From Cyclobacteriaceae bacterium (GTDB lineage: Bacteria > Bacteroidota > Bacteroidia > Cytophagales > Cyclobacteriaceae): a stretch of DNA of 64,000 nucleotides. Location of the stretch: positions 222,238 through 286,237 of the forward strand of contig JAFIEV010000046.1 of the NCBI GenBank assembly GCA_020832305.1. The letters run 5' to 3'. Numbering within the stretch: the first letter of the stretch is position 1; each line of letters begins with the position of its first letter. Below, in pieces: positions 1 through 8,353 of this stretch. The position numbers were made by a program, and so were the translations under genes. The notes under the pieces were generated by a model. That model was not told the DNA's origin and did no database searches. It saw only the letters and a list, made by a program, of their open reading frames with translations.

Positions 1-483
1 CCTTGTTTGCCAAACAAGGGTGTATCAGACAATTGTCCGGCCTGGAGCAATCAACCTTCAACGGATGTTTCAAAGCTTCAGTATTTTTTGGACAATTACC
101 AAAATTCGCTTATCGGAAATACTACCACTGTTCAAGATGCACATTTCCCAACTAAGTTGTGGGAACAGTCAGATGATAACCCTGTTAAAATAGCTTACCA
201 GCACTATTATTCAAAAACGCCACCTCCATGGCATGGTTCAAATGAGATACCTGATTCAATAAGTAATTATGGCGATGGTTTAGGCGCTTTTTATTTGCTC
301 ACAAGTAATGACCATTTATTTACTCAGATTCACAAGGGGTCTTTTATAATAGATCAGGATAGCAAATTAAGATGGTCGGAAACTAAAAACAGGGAAAACC
401 ACAGGTATTTCTATGCTGAACCTAAAACTCGTAAAGAACTTTGGGTTTTACTTGATGAGCTTATATGTCATAAACCTAAATAA
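1..483 (+). CDS. Nucleoside hydrolase, C-terminal part (5' end outside window)
   Basis: The reading frame is open to the first base of the window, so this is the last ~160 residues of a longer protein; the first in-frame TTG at 7 is not a convincing start. The stretch NPVKIAYQHYY, followed by a His/Trp-rich loop, YGDGLGAFYLL and a GSFIIDQDSKLRW segment, has the order seen at the C-terminus of inosine/uridine-preferring nucleoside hydrolases (AY..., WD..AVLYA, G...D..G...W). These enzymes split nucleosides into ribose and base. The usual WD before the final helix is replaced by YGD. The next gene starts 21 bp downstream and encodes a transporter, suggesting a nucleoside-use operon. The family call is by pattern only. 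The last codons (ICHKPK) and 3' flank resemble those of the remnant ending at 8188. Confidence 0.6.
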   Translation, partial: PCLPNKGVSDNCPAWSNQPSTDVSKLQYFLDNYQNSLIGNTTTVQDAHFPTKLWEQSDDNPVKIAYQHYYSKTPPPWHGSNEIPDSISNYGDGLGAFYLLTSNDHLFTQIHKGSFIIDQDSKLRWSETKNRENHRYFYAEPKTRKELWVLLDELICHKPK

Positions 484-504
484 TTAACTTAAAATATATC
501 AATT

Positions 505-1506
505 ATGTTAATTATCGAATCCTACACTACCGCCATTATCATGTGTATCATTACTATGATATGCTGGGGATCCTGGGCCAACACCATGAAGATCACGGGA
601 AGCAAATGGACTTTCCAGTTGTTTTACTGGGATTATTCGCTGGGTGTTTTGCTTCTGTCGCTTATCCTTGCATTTACAGCAGGAAGCTTTGGCGAGAGCG
701 GAAGACCCTTTCTCACAGATCTTACCCAGGCAGACCTGTACTATATTTTTCTGGCCTTCCTGGCAGGCGTTATTTTTAACCTGTCCAATGTACTGCTGGT
801 TACCGTAATTGACCTTGCCGGAATGGCCATAGCCTTTCCCATTGGGGTAGGGCTTGCGCTTGTAGTCGGGGTTACTTTGGGTTATTTTGTAGACCCTGCA
901 GGTAATCCGGTGCTGATTTTTACAGGCCTTGCAGGGGTTATCCTGGCCATTATTATCGATGGGATCGCGTATGGTAAAATACCTTCCGAAGGGAATAAAT
1001 CCGTGGTAAAAGGCATCCTGATTTCCCTGGTTGTAGGTATTGTTATGGGGGTATTTTATCCCATTCTGGTCACATCCTTATCACAGGACCTGGTTAACCC
1101 GGAAGTGGGAAAACTAACCCCTTATTCAGCCATTGTAATGTTTGCCCTGGGTTTATTCCTATCCTCCTTTATCTGGAACTTTTATCTGATGCGCAGGCCA
1201 ATTGTCGGGGTTAAGGTAAGTTTTAAGGACTATTTTACGCTTGGCACACGGAAGGACCACCTTGCGGGATTACTGGGCGGGATAATATGGATGTTGGGGT
1301 TCTCATTTATGACCCTCGCCCAGGACCAGGCCGGGGCAGCCATTTCGTATGGATTGGGCCAGGGAGCGACCATGATCGCCGCTTTTTGGGGTGTATTTAT
1401 CTGGAAAGAATTCAGAACAGCGCCTAAAAGCGTAAATAAACTGCTTGTAGCCATGTTTACCTTCTTCATCTTGGGACTATCCCTTCTTGTTATTGCAAAA
1501 CTTTAG
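505..1506 (+). CDS. DMT-superfamily permease, ureide permease / GRP sugar transporter-like
   Basis: Integral membrane protein of 333 residues with about ten hydrophobic helices, so it sits in the inner membrane. The N-terminus (LIIESYTTAI, then WDYSLGVLLLSL and FLTDLTQAD) follows the pattern of plant ureide permeases (PF07168) and related GRP sugar transporters in the drug/metabolite transporter superfamily. Family substrates include allantoin, nucleobases and sugars. It sits 21 bp after a nucleoside hydrolase gene and 23 bp before dhaK, so uptake of a nucleoside breakdown product (base or ribose) or another small sugar is a reasonable inference. The start at ATG 505 gives the N-terminus typical of the family. 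The exact substrate cannot be read from the sequence. Confidence 0.75.
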   Translation: MLIIESYTTAIIMCIITMICWGSWANTMKITGSKWTFQLFYWDYSLGVLLLSLILAFTAGSFGESGRPFLTDLTQADLYYIFLAFLAGVIFNLSNVLLVTVIDLAGMAIAFPIGVGLALVVGVTLGYFVDPAGNPVLIFTGLAGVILAIIIDGIAYGKIPSEGNKSVVKGILISLVVGIVMGVFYPILVTSLSQDLVNPEVGKLTPYSAIVMFALGLFLSSFIWNFYLMRRPIVGVKVSFKDYFTLGTRKDHLAGLLGGIIWMLGFSFMTLAQDQAGAAISYGLGQGATMIAAFWGVFIWKEFRTAPKSVNKLLVAMFTFFILGLSLLVIAKL

Positions 1507-1529
1507 TAAGCATTCAAAATTATACAGCG

Positions 1530-2534
1530 ATGAAAAAAATAATGAATAAAGCCGAGGATTTCGTAGATGAAATGATTGAAGGAATACTTGCAGCCAATCC
1601 CGGTGAATTAGCTACTGTTGCCGACGATTTGAGGTGTGTGGTGAATAAAAATAAAATGGCAGGTAAAGTAGGTATTGCCACCGGCGGCGGTTCTGGCCAC
1701 CTGCCTTTGTTTTTGGGATATGTCGGGGATGGCATGCTCGACGGCTGCTCGGTGGGCGGGGTGTTCCAATCCCCCAGTTCTGTACAGATGCTCGAGGTAA
1801 CAAAGGCTATTGACCAAGGTGCTGGTGTACTCTACATTTACGGGAATTACGGTGGTGATATACTCAATTTTGACATGGCTGCCGAGATGGCAGATGTTGA
1901 AGGAATAAGGGTTGAGCAGGTCGTAGCCGGTGAGGACGTGGCTTCGGGTCCAAAAGGAGAAGAAAGCAAACGCCGGGGCGTAGCGGGAATATTCTATGTG
2001 TATAAAATAGCAGGGGCAAAAGCTGCCGAACTGGCTACATTGGATGAAGTTAAAAGAGTGGCCGCAAAAGCCGCTGCCAATGTACGAACCATGGGGGTAG
2101 CCTTATCACCCTGTATTGTCCCGGAAGTTGGAAAACCCTCCTTTACCCTGAATGAGGACGAAATGGAGATCGGCATGGGAATACATGGGGAGCCCGGCAT
2201 ACGCAGGGGTAAGCTTAAACCTGCTGATGGCATTGTGGATGAAATGCTTATTCCCATCCTGGATGACCTTCCGTACGTAAGGGGCGATGAGGTATCGGTG
2301 CTGATCAACGGTTTGGGCGCAACGCCAAAAGAGGAGTTGTATATCATGTACAGATGGGTAGGCCAGGTTCTGGCGGAGAAAGGGATCAAGGTATTTAAGG
2401 TTTATATCGGAGAGTTTGCCACCAGTATGGAAATGGCCGGTGCATCCATATCTCTTATAAAACTTGATGATGAACTAAGGGACTTACTCTCAAAGCCTGC
2501 ACATACGCCGTTTTTCGAACAAAAACAATTATAA
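1530..2534 (+). CDS. dhaK: Dihydroxyacetone kinase subunit DhaK
   Basis: 334 residues, the usual length of the DAK1 (substrate-binding) subunit. The N-terminal glycine-rich loop GGGSGHLPL (res 52-60), the NYGGDILNFD segment with Asp110, and GIHGEPG with His219, which in DhaK binds the ketose covalently as a hemiaminal, are all present. The protein presents dihydroxyacetone, or a related ketose, to the nucleotide-bearing DhaL encoded 2 bp downstream. No DhaM-type PTS phosphodonor is visible nearby, so the pair may use ATP directly or act on another C3-C4 ketose such as erythrulose. A second in-frame ATG four codons later is an alternative start. Cytoplasmic. Confidence 0.88.
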   Translation: MKKIMNKAEDFVDEMIEGILAANPGELATVADDLRCVVNKNKMAGKVGIATGGGSGHLPLFLGYVGDGMLDGCSVGGVFQSPSSVQMLEVTKAIDQGAGVLYIYGNYGGDILNFDMAAEMADVEGIRVEQVVAGEDVASGPKGEESKRRGVAGIFYVYKIAGAKAAELATLDEVKRVAAKAAANVRTMGVALSPCIVPEVGKPSFTLNEDEMEIGMGIHGEPGIRRGKLKPADGIVDEMLIPILDDLPYVRGDEVSVLINGLGATPKEELYIMYRWVGQVLAEKGIKVFKVYIGEFATSMEMAGASISLIKLDDELRDLLSKPAHTPFFEQKQL

Positions 2535-2536
2535 AA

Positions 2537-3172
2537 ATGACAAGCATAGACATTGATGCTTTGAAGAACATCTTCGGCCACCTGAAGAGGATAATGGATG
2601 AAAACCGTGAGATGCTGATTGAACTGGATAGCGTCATGGGAGACGGTGACCTGGGTATCACCATGCAGAAAGCCTTTACTGCTGCCCACACGGAGGTACA
2701 GGGATTTACGGGCAAAGAGTCGGGTCAGTTGCTACTGAAAGCAGGGATGAAAATAGCGCAGGCTGCCCCCTCAACCATGGGCACATTGGTGGCCATGGGT
2801 TTTATGAAGGGAGGCAAATCCATTTTGAAAACGGAAGAAATATCCCTGTCTGAACTTTCGGTCTTTTTCAGGGCCTTTGCCAACGGCATTATGGATGCGG
2901 GCAAAACAAAACCTGGAAATAAGACCATTATAGACGCACTGGATCCTGCTGCCAAGGCCCTGGAAGAAGCCTCAGTGGAGGGTAAAAATGTAGCTGATGG
3001 GATACAAATGGCCTATACGGCAGCCCGGGAGGGTGTTGAGAATACGAAAAGCATGAAGGCACAGCACGGCAGGGCGGCATACTATCAGGAAAAGTCAATT
3101 GGGGTTACAGATGCCGGAGCCACAGTGGCTGCGCTTATTTTAAAGGGTTTTTATCTTGGGGTCAGGGAGTAA
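2537..3172 (+). CDS. dhaL: Dihydroxyacetone kinase subunit DhaL
   Basis: 211 residues, a single DAK2 domain. The metal/nucleotide site LDSVMGDGDLGITM gives Asp31, Asp36 and Asp38, matching the three Mg-binding aspartates of E. coli DhaL. A second motif, GAGATVAA-like (TDAGATVAALIL), lies near the C-terminus. It carries the ADP/ATP and phosphorylates the substrate held by DhaK. It starts 2 bp after the dhaK stop, so the two are certainly co-transcribed. The lack of dhaM here means the phosphate source (ATP, or PTS elsewhere in the genome) is unknown. Confidence 0.88.
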   Translation: MTSIDIDALKNIFGHLKRIMDENREMLIELDSVMGDGDLGITMQKAFTAAHTEVQGFTGKESGQLLLKAGMKIAQAAPSTMGTLVAMGFMKGGKSILKTEEISLSELSVFFRAFANGIMDAGKTKPGNKTIIDALDPAAKALEEASVEGKNVADGIQMAYTAAREGVENTKSMKAQHGRAAYYQEKSIGVTDAGATVAALILKGFYLGVRE

Positions 3173-3253
3173 TGCGGATGGGTGAAATTTCGCAGGCAAT
3201 CCCGAAAACCTGAAAACATCATTTTATATTGTGTAATCATAATATCAATTAAG

Positions 3254-4786
3254 ATGAAGAAAATACTGGGTTTAATGTTTTTTGTTTTAGCTTTTTTAGC
3301 TGGATGCAAAACAAGCGATACCCTGGAAGAGGGAAAGCCCCGCATACTCATAACCACTGATGGTGAGGTTGATGATATGAACGGGTTTCTCAGATTTCTT
3401 CTATACTCCAATGAGTTCGATATTCAAGGGCTTGTTTATAGCAGTTCACAATGGCATTATGCCGGAGATGGTGAAGGAACACTGTTTACATCAGGGATGC
3501 CCAATACTGCAAGTCGTTACGGTGAAAGAACTGAACTGAGATGGACCGGTACAGAATGGATGCAGGACTTTATCGATCTTTATGCTGAGGTGTACGATAA
3601 TCTCCTTTTGCATGACGAATCCTACCCATCACCGGATTATCTCAAAAGCCTTATCAGAGTTGGGAATATTGAGTTCGAAGGTGAAATGGAGAAGGTAACA
3701 GAGGGATCGGAACTGATAAAGGAGATATTGCTTGATGACAAACCAGGCCCGGTTTATGTTCAGGCATGGGGCGGCACCAATACCCTGGCCCGTGCTTTAA
3801 AATCGATTGAGGAGAAGTATAAGGGTACAGCCCATTGGCAGGATATCCACACTAAAGTATCAGATAAGGCAGTTGTTTATATTATCCTGGACCAGGATGT
3901 TACCTTCAAAGAATACATACTCCCAAATTGGCCCGGGATAAAAACTATTTATAACCGCTCCCAACCTGCGGGCTTTGCTTATAGCTGGCGCGAAATTGCA
4001 CCGGAGCAGTTTCATCAGTATATGGACGGAAACTGGTTCAGGGAGAATATCAAATATAACCGTGGCCCCTTAATGGCAAGGTATTTTACCTATGATGATG
4101 GACAGCGGGTTGAGGGCGATTATGATGTTGATTACCACGACTTTAATTTAGCTCCTAATTATGTTGAGAGGGGACATATCCGGTATGATTTGATTTCGGA
4201 GTGGGATACTCCCGCCTGGTTGAATGTATTGGATTTTCGCGTTGGACTAAGACATGTTGATAATCCGGGTTACGGAGGTTTAGGAGGCCGTTTTGTCCAG
4301 TCTCAAAAAAACCCCGGTGTATGGGCAGATATTTGGGAAGATGTATCAACGGTTACCGATTATAATTCCTTCACTGATGAATGGAACTCTTCCTATCCCC
4401 AAATGAGGTGGATACCGATGCTTCAGAACGATTTTGCAGCAAGAGCTGAATGGTGTGTCAAGGATTACGAAAATGCCAACCATCCTCCTATTGTGAAACT
4501 GAATCATCCCAATGAACTGAATGCAGGCATTGGTGATGTAGTGAAATTAAGCGGTACCGCTACTGACCCGGATGGAGACCTTTTGAATTATCTCTGGTGG
4601 CAGTATGTAGAGCCAGGCACCTATGAAAATAAGGTGGCGATTGAAAATCCAAAAACCAAAGAGGCCTCATTTGTCGTTCCGTCTGATGCTGCTTCAGGTG
4701 ATACTTTCCACATAATTCTTGAGGTAACAGATTCAGGGAAAAATCCTCTTACCAGATTTCAGCGTGTTGTGGTTACAGTGGTTTAG
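3254..4786 (+). CDS. Sde182-type nucleoside-hydrolase-fold lipoprotein (DUF1593)
   Basis: 510-residue exported lipoprotein. I start it at ATG 3254 rather than at the earlier in-frame ATG 3182 because this gives a clean lipoprotein signal with lipobox FLAGC (Cys18). Next comes an N-terminal nucleoside-hydrolase-like domain (RILITTDGEVDDMNGFLR; the TDxEVDD acidic loop corresponds to the Ca/ribose loop of nucleoside hydrolases). The C-terminal third has DPDGDLLNYLWWQY and a beta-rich FHIILEVTDSG segment, as in the Sde182 C-terminal domain. Members of this family are linked to polysaccharide use; their true substrate is poorly known. A paralogue follows at 5004. Probably anchored on the periplasmic or cell-surface side. 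Confidence 0.8.
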   Translation: MKKILGLMFFVLAFLAGCKTSDTLEEGKPRILITTDGEVDDMNGFLRFLLYSNEFDIQGLVYSSSQWHYAGDGEGTLFTSGMPNTASRYGERTELRWTGTEWMQDFIDLYAEVYDNLLLHDESYPSPDYLKSLIRVGNIEFEGEMEKVTEGSELIKEILLDDKPGPVYVQAWGGTNTLARALKSIEEKYKGTAHWQDIHTKVSDKAVVYIILDQDVTFKEYILPNWPGIKTIYNRSQPAGFAYSWREIAPEQFHQYMDGNWFRENIKYNRGPLMARYFTYDDGQRVEGDYDVDYHDFNLAPNYVERGHIRYDLISEWDTPAWLNVLDFRVGLRHVDNPGYGGLGGRFVQSQKNPGVWADIWEDVSTVTDYNSFTDEWNSSYPQMRWIPMLQNDFAARAEWCVKDYENANHPPIVKLNHPNELNAGIGDVVKLSGTATDPDGDLLNYLWWQYVEPGTYENKVAIENPKTKEASFVVPSDAASGDTFHIILEVTDSGKNPLTRFQRVVVTVV

Positions 4787-4821
4787 AGTAAATTGTTCAG
4801 TGTTCCACCAATTAAAGGATT

Positions 4822-4968
4822 GTGCTCAACCAACCGGTTCGTATTTCCAGTGTTAAAGGGGATATACAGATTCCCGGGGCCAGCACTGACCTAAGGCCCA
4901 TAAAACCAGGAGAAAAAGTGACTGTGGCTTTAGATGGCAAAAATCCTGTGATTATACGCAATGATTAA
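4822..4968 (+). pseudogene. Orphan C-terminal gene remnant
   Basis: Between the two Sde182 genes, 48 codons read as a plausible protein end (SVKGDIQIPGAST, then DLRPIKPGEKVTVALDG) and stop at 4966-4968. The frame is closed by a TAA at 4813-4815 just upstream, and no credible start or signal peptide exists. The segment looks like a beta-strand-rich C-terminal domain of a secreted carbohydrate-active protein, but I cannot name the family. I read it as what remains after deletion of most of a gene. Confidence 0.4.
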
Positions 4969-5003
4969 GGCAATGTGATATATTACAATTAAATAAATAT
5001 ATT

Positions 5004-6443
5004 ATGAAAGTTAAGAACCTGATTATTCTGGCTTTATTATTGGTCCTGTCAACAGGTATTCATGCTCAATCCTCTGGCAAGCATCGGATAATTGTTCTCA
5101 CAGATATAACCAACGAACCCGATGATGCGCAGTCATTGATACGTTTTCTCACCTATGCCCACATGTGGGATGTGGAGGGATTGGTGGCCACAACAAGCAT
5201 TTGGCTGCACAACCAGATTGGCGACCAGCGAATTTATGAAATACTTGAAGCTTATGGGAAGGTACACAGCAACCTGATAAAACACGAACCTGGCTATCCC
5301 ACACAGGAGTTCCTGAAAAGCGTGGTAAAAAAAGGAGGTACCAAATACGGAATGAATGGAGTGGGTGAAGGTGAAGACAGTGAAGGATCTGAATGGATCA
5401 TTTCCATGCTTAAAAAACCAGATCCGCGGCCTGTATGGGTGCTTTTGTGGGGTGGTTCGAATACGCTTGCACAGGCTTTATGGAAAATAGACCAGACCAT
5501 GCCACGGGCTGAGCGGGATCATCTGATCAGCAAGCTCAGGGTATATGCCATTTCAGACCAGGACAATGCAGCCCCATGGATCAGGCAAACTTTTCCCAAT
5601 TTGTTTTATATCGTAAGTCCTGGTTTTCAGGAAGGCAACGAGCGGGGTTACCGCCATGCCACATGGATCGGAATTTCAGGCGAAAGATGGTACGATTTCC
5701 CCAGTGGAGCAGACACTACCATTGTGAGCAATCAGTGGATAAAAGAGAATATCCATGCCATGGGAGGTCCCTTGGGTGCGCAATATGAATACACAGAATA
5801 TATTATGGAGAGTGATTCACCGTCTTTTCTTCACCTTGTCGAAAATGGGCTGGGAGTATCCGAAAGACCCGATTACGGATCCTGGGGAGGGCGATACGAA
5901 TTATATATCCCTCATTACCGCAAGTTCTTCCACCAGCCGGAAACACGGCCCATCTGGACCAACATCGAAGATATGGTTATCGTGGATGGAGTTTCATATA
6001 TTTCTGATCAGGCAACCATATGGAGGTGGCGTGAGGCAATTCAGAACGACTTTGCTGCCCGCATTCAATGGGCTACCAAAAGTTATGCTGATGCCAATCA
6101 CCCTCCCGTTGCAAAACTGGCTCACGATAATGTACTTACGGTAAGAAGCGGACAGAACGTACATTTTGACGCATCCCCGTCGTCAGACCCTGATGGGGAT
6201 CAACTCAACTTCCATTGGTTTATGTACCTCGAACCCGGCACCTGGTCGCTTCAAAGGGATATGATGACGGTTGACGGCCGAAGCTTTATTCTCAATATTG
6301 AAGGACATAAAAAGCCTGTAGCATCCTTTACCGCACCTAAAGTATCACGCCCTGAGGAAATCCACATCATTCTTGAAGTTACTGATTCCGGCACACCGGC
6401 TCTGACAAGATACCAGAGAGTGATTTTGAATGTTTTACCATAA
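5004..6443 (+). CDS. Second Sde182-type nucleoside-hydrolase-fold secreted protein
   Basis: 479 residues, paralogous along its whole length to the protein encoded at 3254: RIIVLTDITNEPDDAQSLIRFL replaces the TDGEVDD loop, VLLWGGSNTLAQAL matches VQAWGGTNTLARAL, and both have a QNDFAARIQW / ANHPPVAKL linker and a DPDGDQLNFHW C-terminal domain. Here the signal peptide ends at HAQ and has no lipobox, so this copy is soluble periplasmic or secreted while its neighbour is lipid-anchored. Tandem copies with different anchoring suggest they act together on one polymer. Start at ATG 5004; the next gene begins 22 bp after the stop. Confidence 0.8.
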   Translation: MKVKNLIILALLLVLSTGIHAQSSGKHRIIVLTDITNEPDDAQSLIRFLTYAHMWDVEGLVATTSIWLHNQIGDQRIYEILEAYGKVHSNLIKHEPGYPTQEFLKSVVKKGGTKYGMNGVGEGEDSEGSEWIISMLKKPDPRPVWVLLWGGSNTLAQALWKIDQTMPRAERDHLISKLRVYAISDQDNAAPWIRQTFPNLFYIVSPGFQEGNERGYRHATWIGISGERWYDFPSGADTTIVSNQWIKENIHAMGGPLGAQYEYTEYIMESDSPSFLHLVENGLGVSERPDYGSWGGRYELYIPHYRKFFHQPETRPIWTNIEDMVIVDGVSYISDQATIWRWREAIQNDFAARIQWATKSYADANHPPVAKLAHDNVLTVRSGQNVHFDASPSSDPDGDQLNFHWFMYLEPGTWSLQRDMMTVDGRSFILNIEGHKKPVASFTAPKVSRPEEIHIILEVTDSGTPALTRYQRVILNVLP

Positions 6444-6465
6444 ACAGTCCATCAAAATTGTAATC

Positions 6466-7881
6466 ATGAGAAAAAATATAATAATCGTTTTCAGTATAGT
6501 CATTTCTTCAATTCGGAGCTTTGGCCAATCCGGCGATTTTCACATGCCGAACAACATTGGAGACCCCGAACAATTCGGGGTTCACATACAGCGAACAATG
6601 GCTTTACTGCAAAACAGTACACCGGAACAGCAAAATACAGTACGCATTCTGTTTTATGGGCAGTCAATCACCGAAGGCGATTGGTGGAAAATTGTAAGAG
6701 ATGATCTTGTAGAACGGTTCCCAAATGCGAATCTGATTATTGAAAACCTTGCATTGGGAGGATATGCTTCCCAAATACTTGTAAAAACGGCCGAAACCGA
6801 CCTCTATCCCTATCAGCCGGATCTCTTGATTTTTCATGTATACGGTTCTCATCATGCTTATGAAAATATCATCCAAAGGGTAAGAGAGCGCACAACTTCG
6901 GAAATTTTGATTCAATCCGACCATTATTCAGCAGATCATGACCTGAATGAGGAGCGGAATAATGAAAATCTTACGCCGGATAACTGGACGCCATGGTGGA
7001 ATTATGTTTTTCTGCCGGAAATTGCCAAAAGGTATGATGCTACACTTACCGCACAGCGCGATCTCTGGAGACAATATCTGATTGATAATGATCTGGATCC
7101 ACAAGAATTGCTGACTGATAATGTACATGCCAATGACCACGGCAATTTTTTGATGGCTGAGCTGCTAAAACCCCACCTGCTTTACCGGCCAGAGCTTGAA
7201 GTTCCCAGAGCCAAAAGTCCGTTTGACAATGAATGGATTCAAACATTAAATGCAGATAAATTAATAACGTCAGATAGTGATTCCATATCCTTCAGGTTCA
7301 AAGGAAATCGGGTAGATTTGATTGCGGGTCCTGGAGGTACGGATCAGATTGATATCTGGATTAATCATCGCAAGCCTTCCCAACATCCCGGGCTTTACGG
7401 TTTTACACGAACCACTCCCTATCCCGATTCCAAATGGCCGCTCATTACCCTTGTAGAATCCAAAGCACCATTGGAGCTTGAGACATGGACGGTAACCCTT
7501 CACGACATTTCTGATGACGTCAGTGAATTCAGGTTTAATCTGCATGGGTCTAAAACGGGCTTTGACGGGTCTGGACACTCAAATGAGCGATTTATATCCA
7601 ATTCAGAGCGGATTATAATCGACCCTGAGAACTGGAACATTAAACGCTCAATGCAGACCTTTGGCGGAGAACTGCAAGAAGGGTTCGAAATCAGTTGGGA
7701 TGTGCTTCCTTACTTTAAAGACCAGGTTTCGGTCCCCGCATCTTCCAATCCCGCTGTCGAAAACAGAATAACCGTTGTACAAGGTCTCTCCTCTGGCGAA
7801 CATGTGATTACGCTCACCGGGCATGGGATATCTTTATTAAAAGCCATCAGGATTTATCACCCGCCTTTATTGAATAAATGA
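6466..7881 (+). CDS. Secreted SGNH/GDSL-type hydrolase
   Basis: 471 residues when started at ATG 6466, which gives a signal peptide (MRKNIIIVFSIVISS, cleavage near SFGQ). The in-frame ATG at 6430 overlaps the upstream gene and gives no signal peptide. Block I reads FYGQSITEGDWW, the GQS(I) variant of the GDS nucleophile motif. NLALGGYAS is block II, and DNVHANDHGN supplies the Asp-x-x-His pair. The C-terminal half is beta-rich and may be a carbohydrate-binding or jelly-roll domain. Family members are esterases removing acyl groups, often from polysaccharides. Its place after two Sde182 genes supports a polysaccharide-use operon. Natural substrate unknown. Confidence 0.7.
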   Translation: MRKNIIIVFSIVISSIRSFGQSGDFHMPNNIGDPEQFGVHIQRTMALLQNSTPEQQNTVRILFYGQSITEGDWWKIVRDDLVERFPNANLIIENLALGGYASQILVKTAETDLYPYQPDLLIFHVYGSHHAYENIIQRVRERTTSEILIQSDHYSADHDLNEERNNENLTPDNWTPWWNYVFLPEIAKRYDATLTAQRDLWRQYLIDNDLDPQELLTDNVHANDHGNFLMAELLKPHLLYRPELEVPRAKSPFDNEWIQTLNADKLITSDSDSISFRFKGNRVDLIAGPGGTDQIDIWINHRKPSQHPGLYGFTRTTPYPDSKWPLITLVESKAPLELETWTVTLHDISDDVSEFRFNLHGSKTGFDGSGHSNERFISNSERIIIDPENWNIKRSMQTFGGELQEGFEISWDVLPYFKDQVSVPASSNPAVENRITVVQGLSSGEHVITLTGHGISLLKAIRIYHPPLLNK

Positions 7882-7966
7882 TTAGGCTGAGGCTCAACTT
7901 CAATTCTAAACCACATCAAGAACTTAAACAATTTGAAAGATGATTAAAGGCGTAAACCGTTAACCC

Positions 7967-8188
7967 ACGAAAATATTCACTTACATTCTCGCCTTCATTT
8001 TGCTATTAACACTATTTGCGCAGAATCCTATTGTTCCCCCGGGTGTTTACATAGCCGACCCTGATGTTGCAGGAATAGATAGTACCGGTCATGATATATC
8101 AGATATTGATGATCTGGCAGCTTTGACCATTTTGAATGCATTGGCAAATAAAAAATTAATTGGAATTATATGTCATAAACCAGAATAA
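7967..8188 (+). pseudogene. Nucleoside hydrolase remnant with lost start codon
   Basis: The frame reads (T)KIFTYILAFILLLTLFAQ, a good signal peptide, but the position expected for its start is ACG (7967-7969), and a TAA lies two codons upstream (7961-7963). It continues into VYIADPDVAGIDS and HDISDIDDLAALTIL, an acidic loop like the N-terminus of nucleoside hydrolases, then stops after ICHKPE, far short of the ~300 residues of the family. A point mutation of ATG to ACG plus a truncation or internal deletion explains it. TTG 8000 would give a start but would break the signal peptide. Confidence 0.6.
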
Positions 8189-8291
8189 TTATTTTAATTC
8201 TCCACTCGGATTAGCCGGATGCTTAGCAGAGCCTATCAAGCTGTTATTGCAATGAACAAGGAGTTTCAAAGACATAAACAAGCAAATAAAA

Positions 8292-8320
8292 AAAGAGGCT
8301 TTTAGAACAAAAGCCTCTTT
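8292..8320. terminator. Bidirectional rho-independent terminator
   Basis: Perfect 12-bp inverted repeat (AAAGAGGCTTTT at 8292-8303 and its complement at 8309-8320) around a 5-nt loop, with A/T runs on both sides. It lies between the + strand carbohydrate locus and the end of the convergent EF-G-like gene, so it can end transcripts from both directions. Confidence 0.85.
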
Positions 8321-8353
8321 AACCTTTTTAATTATTCGAATGGATCAATCCGA

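Noticed and set aside
7..483. Complete small gene starting at TTG 7
   Set aside because: The frame is open to base 1 and the sequence resembles only the C-terminal part of a nucleoside hydrolase.
8221..8305. Short + strand frame beginning ATGCTTAGCAGAGCC (28 codons)
   Set aside because: It ends inside the terminator, has no recognisable features and may be only a further scrap of the decayed gene before it.
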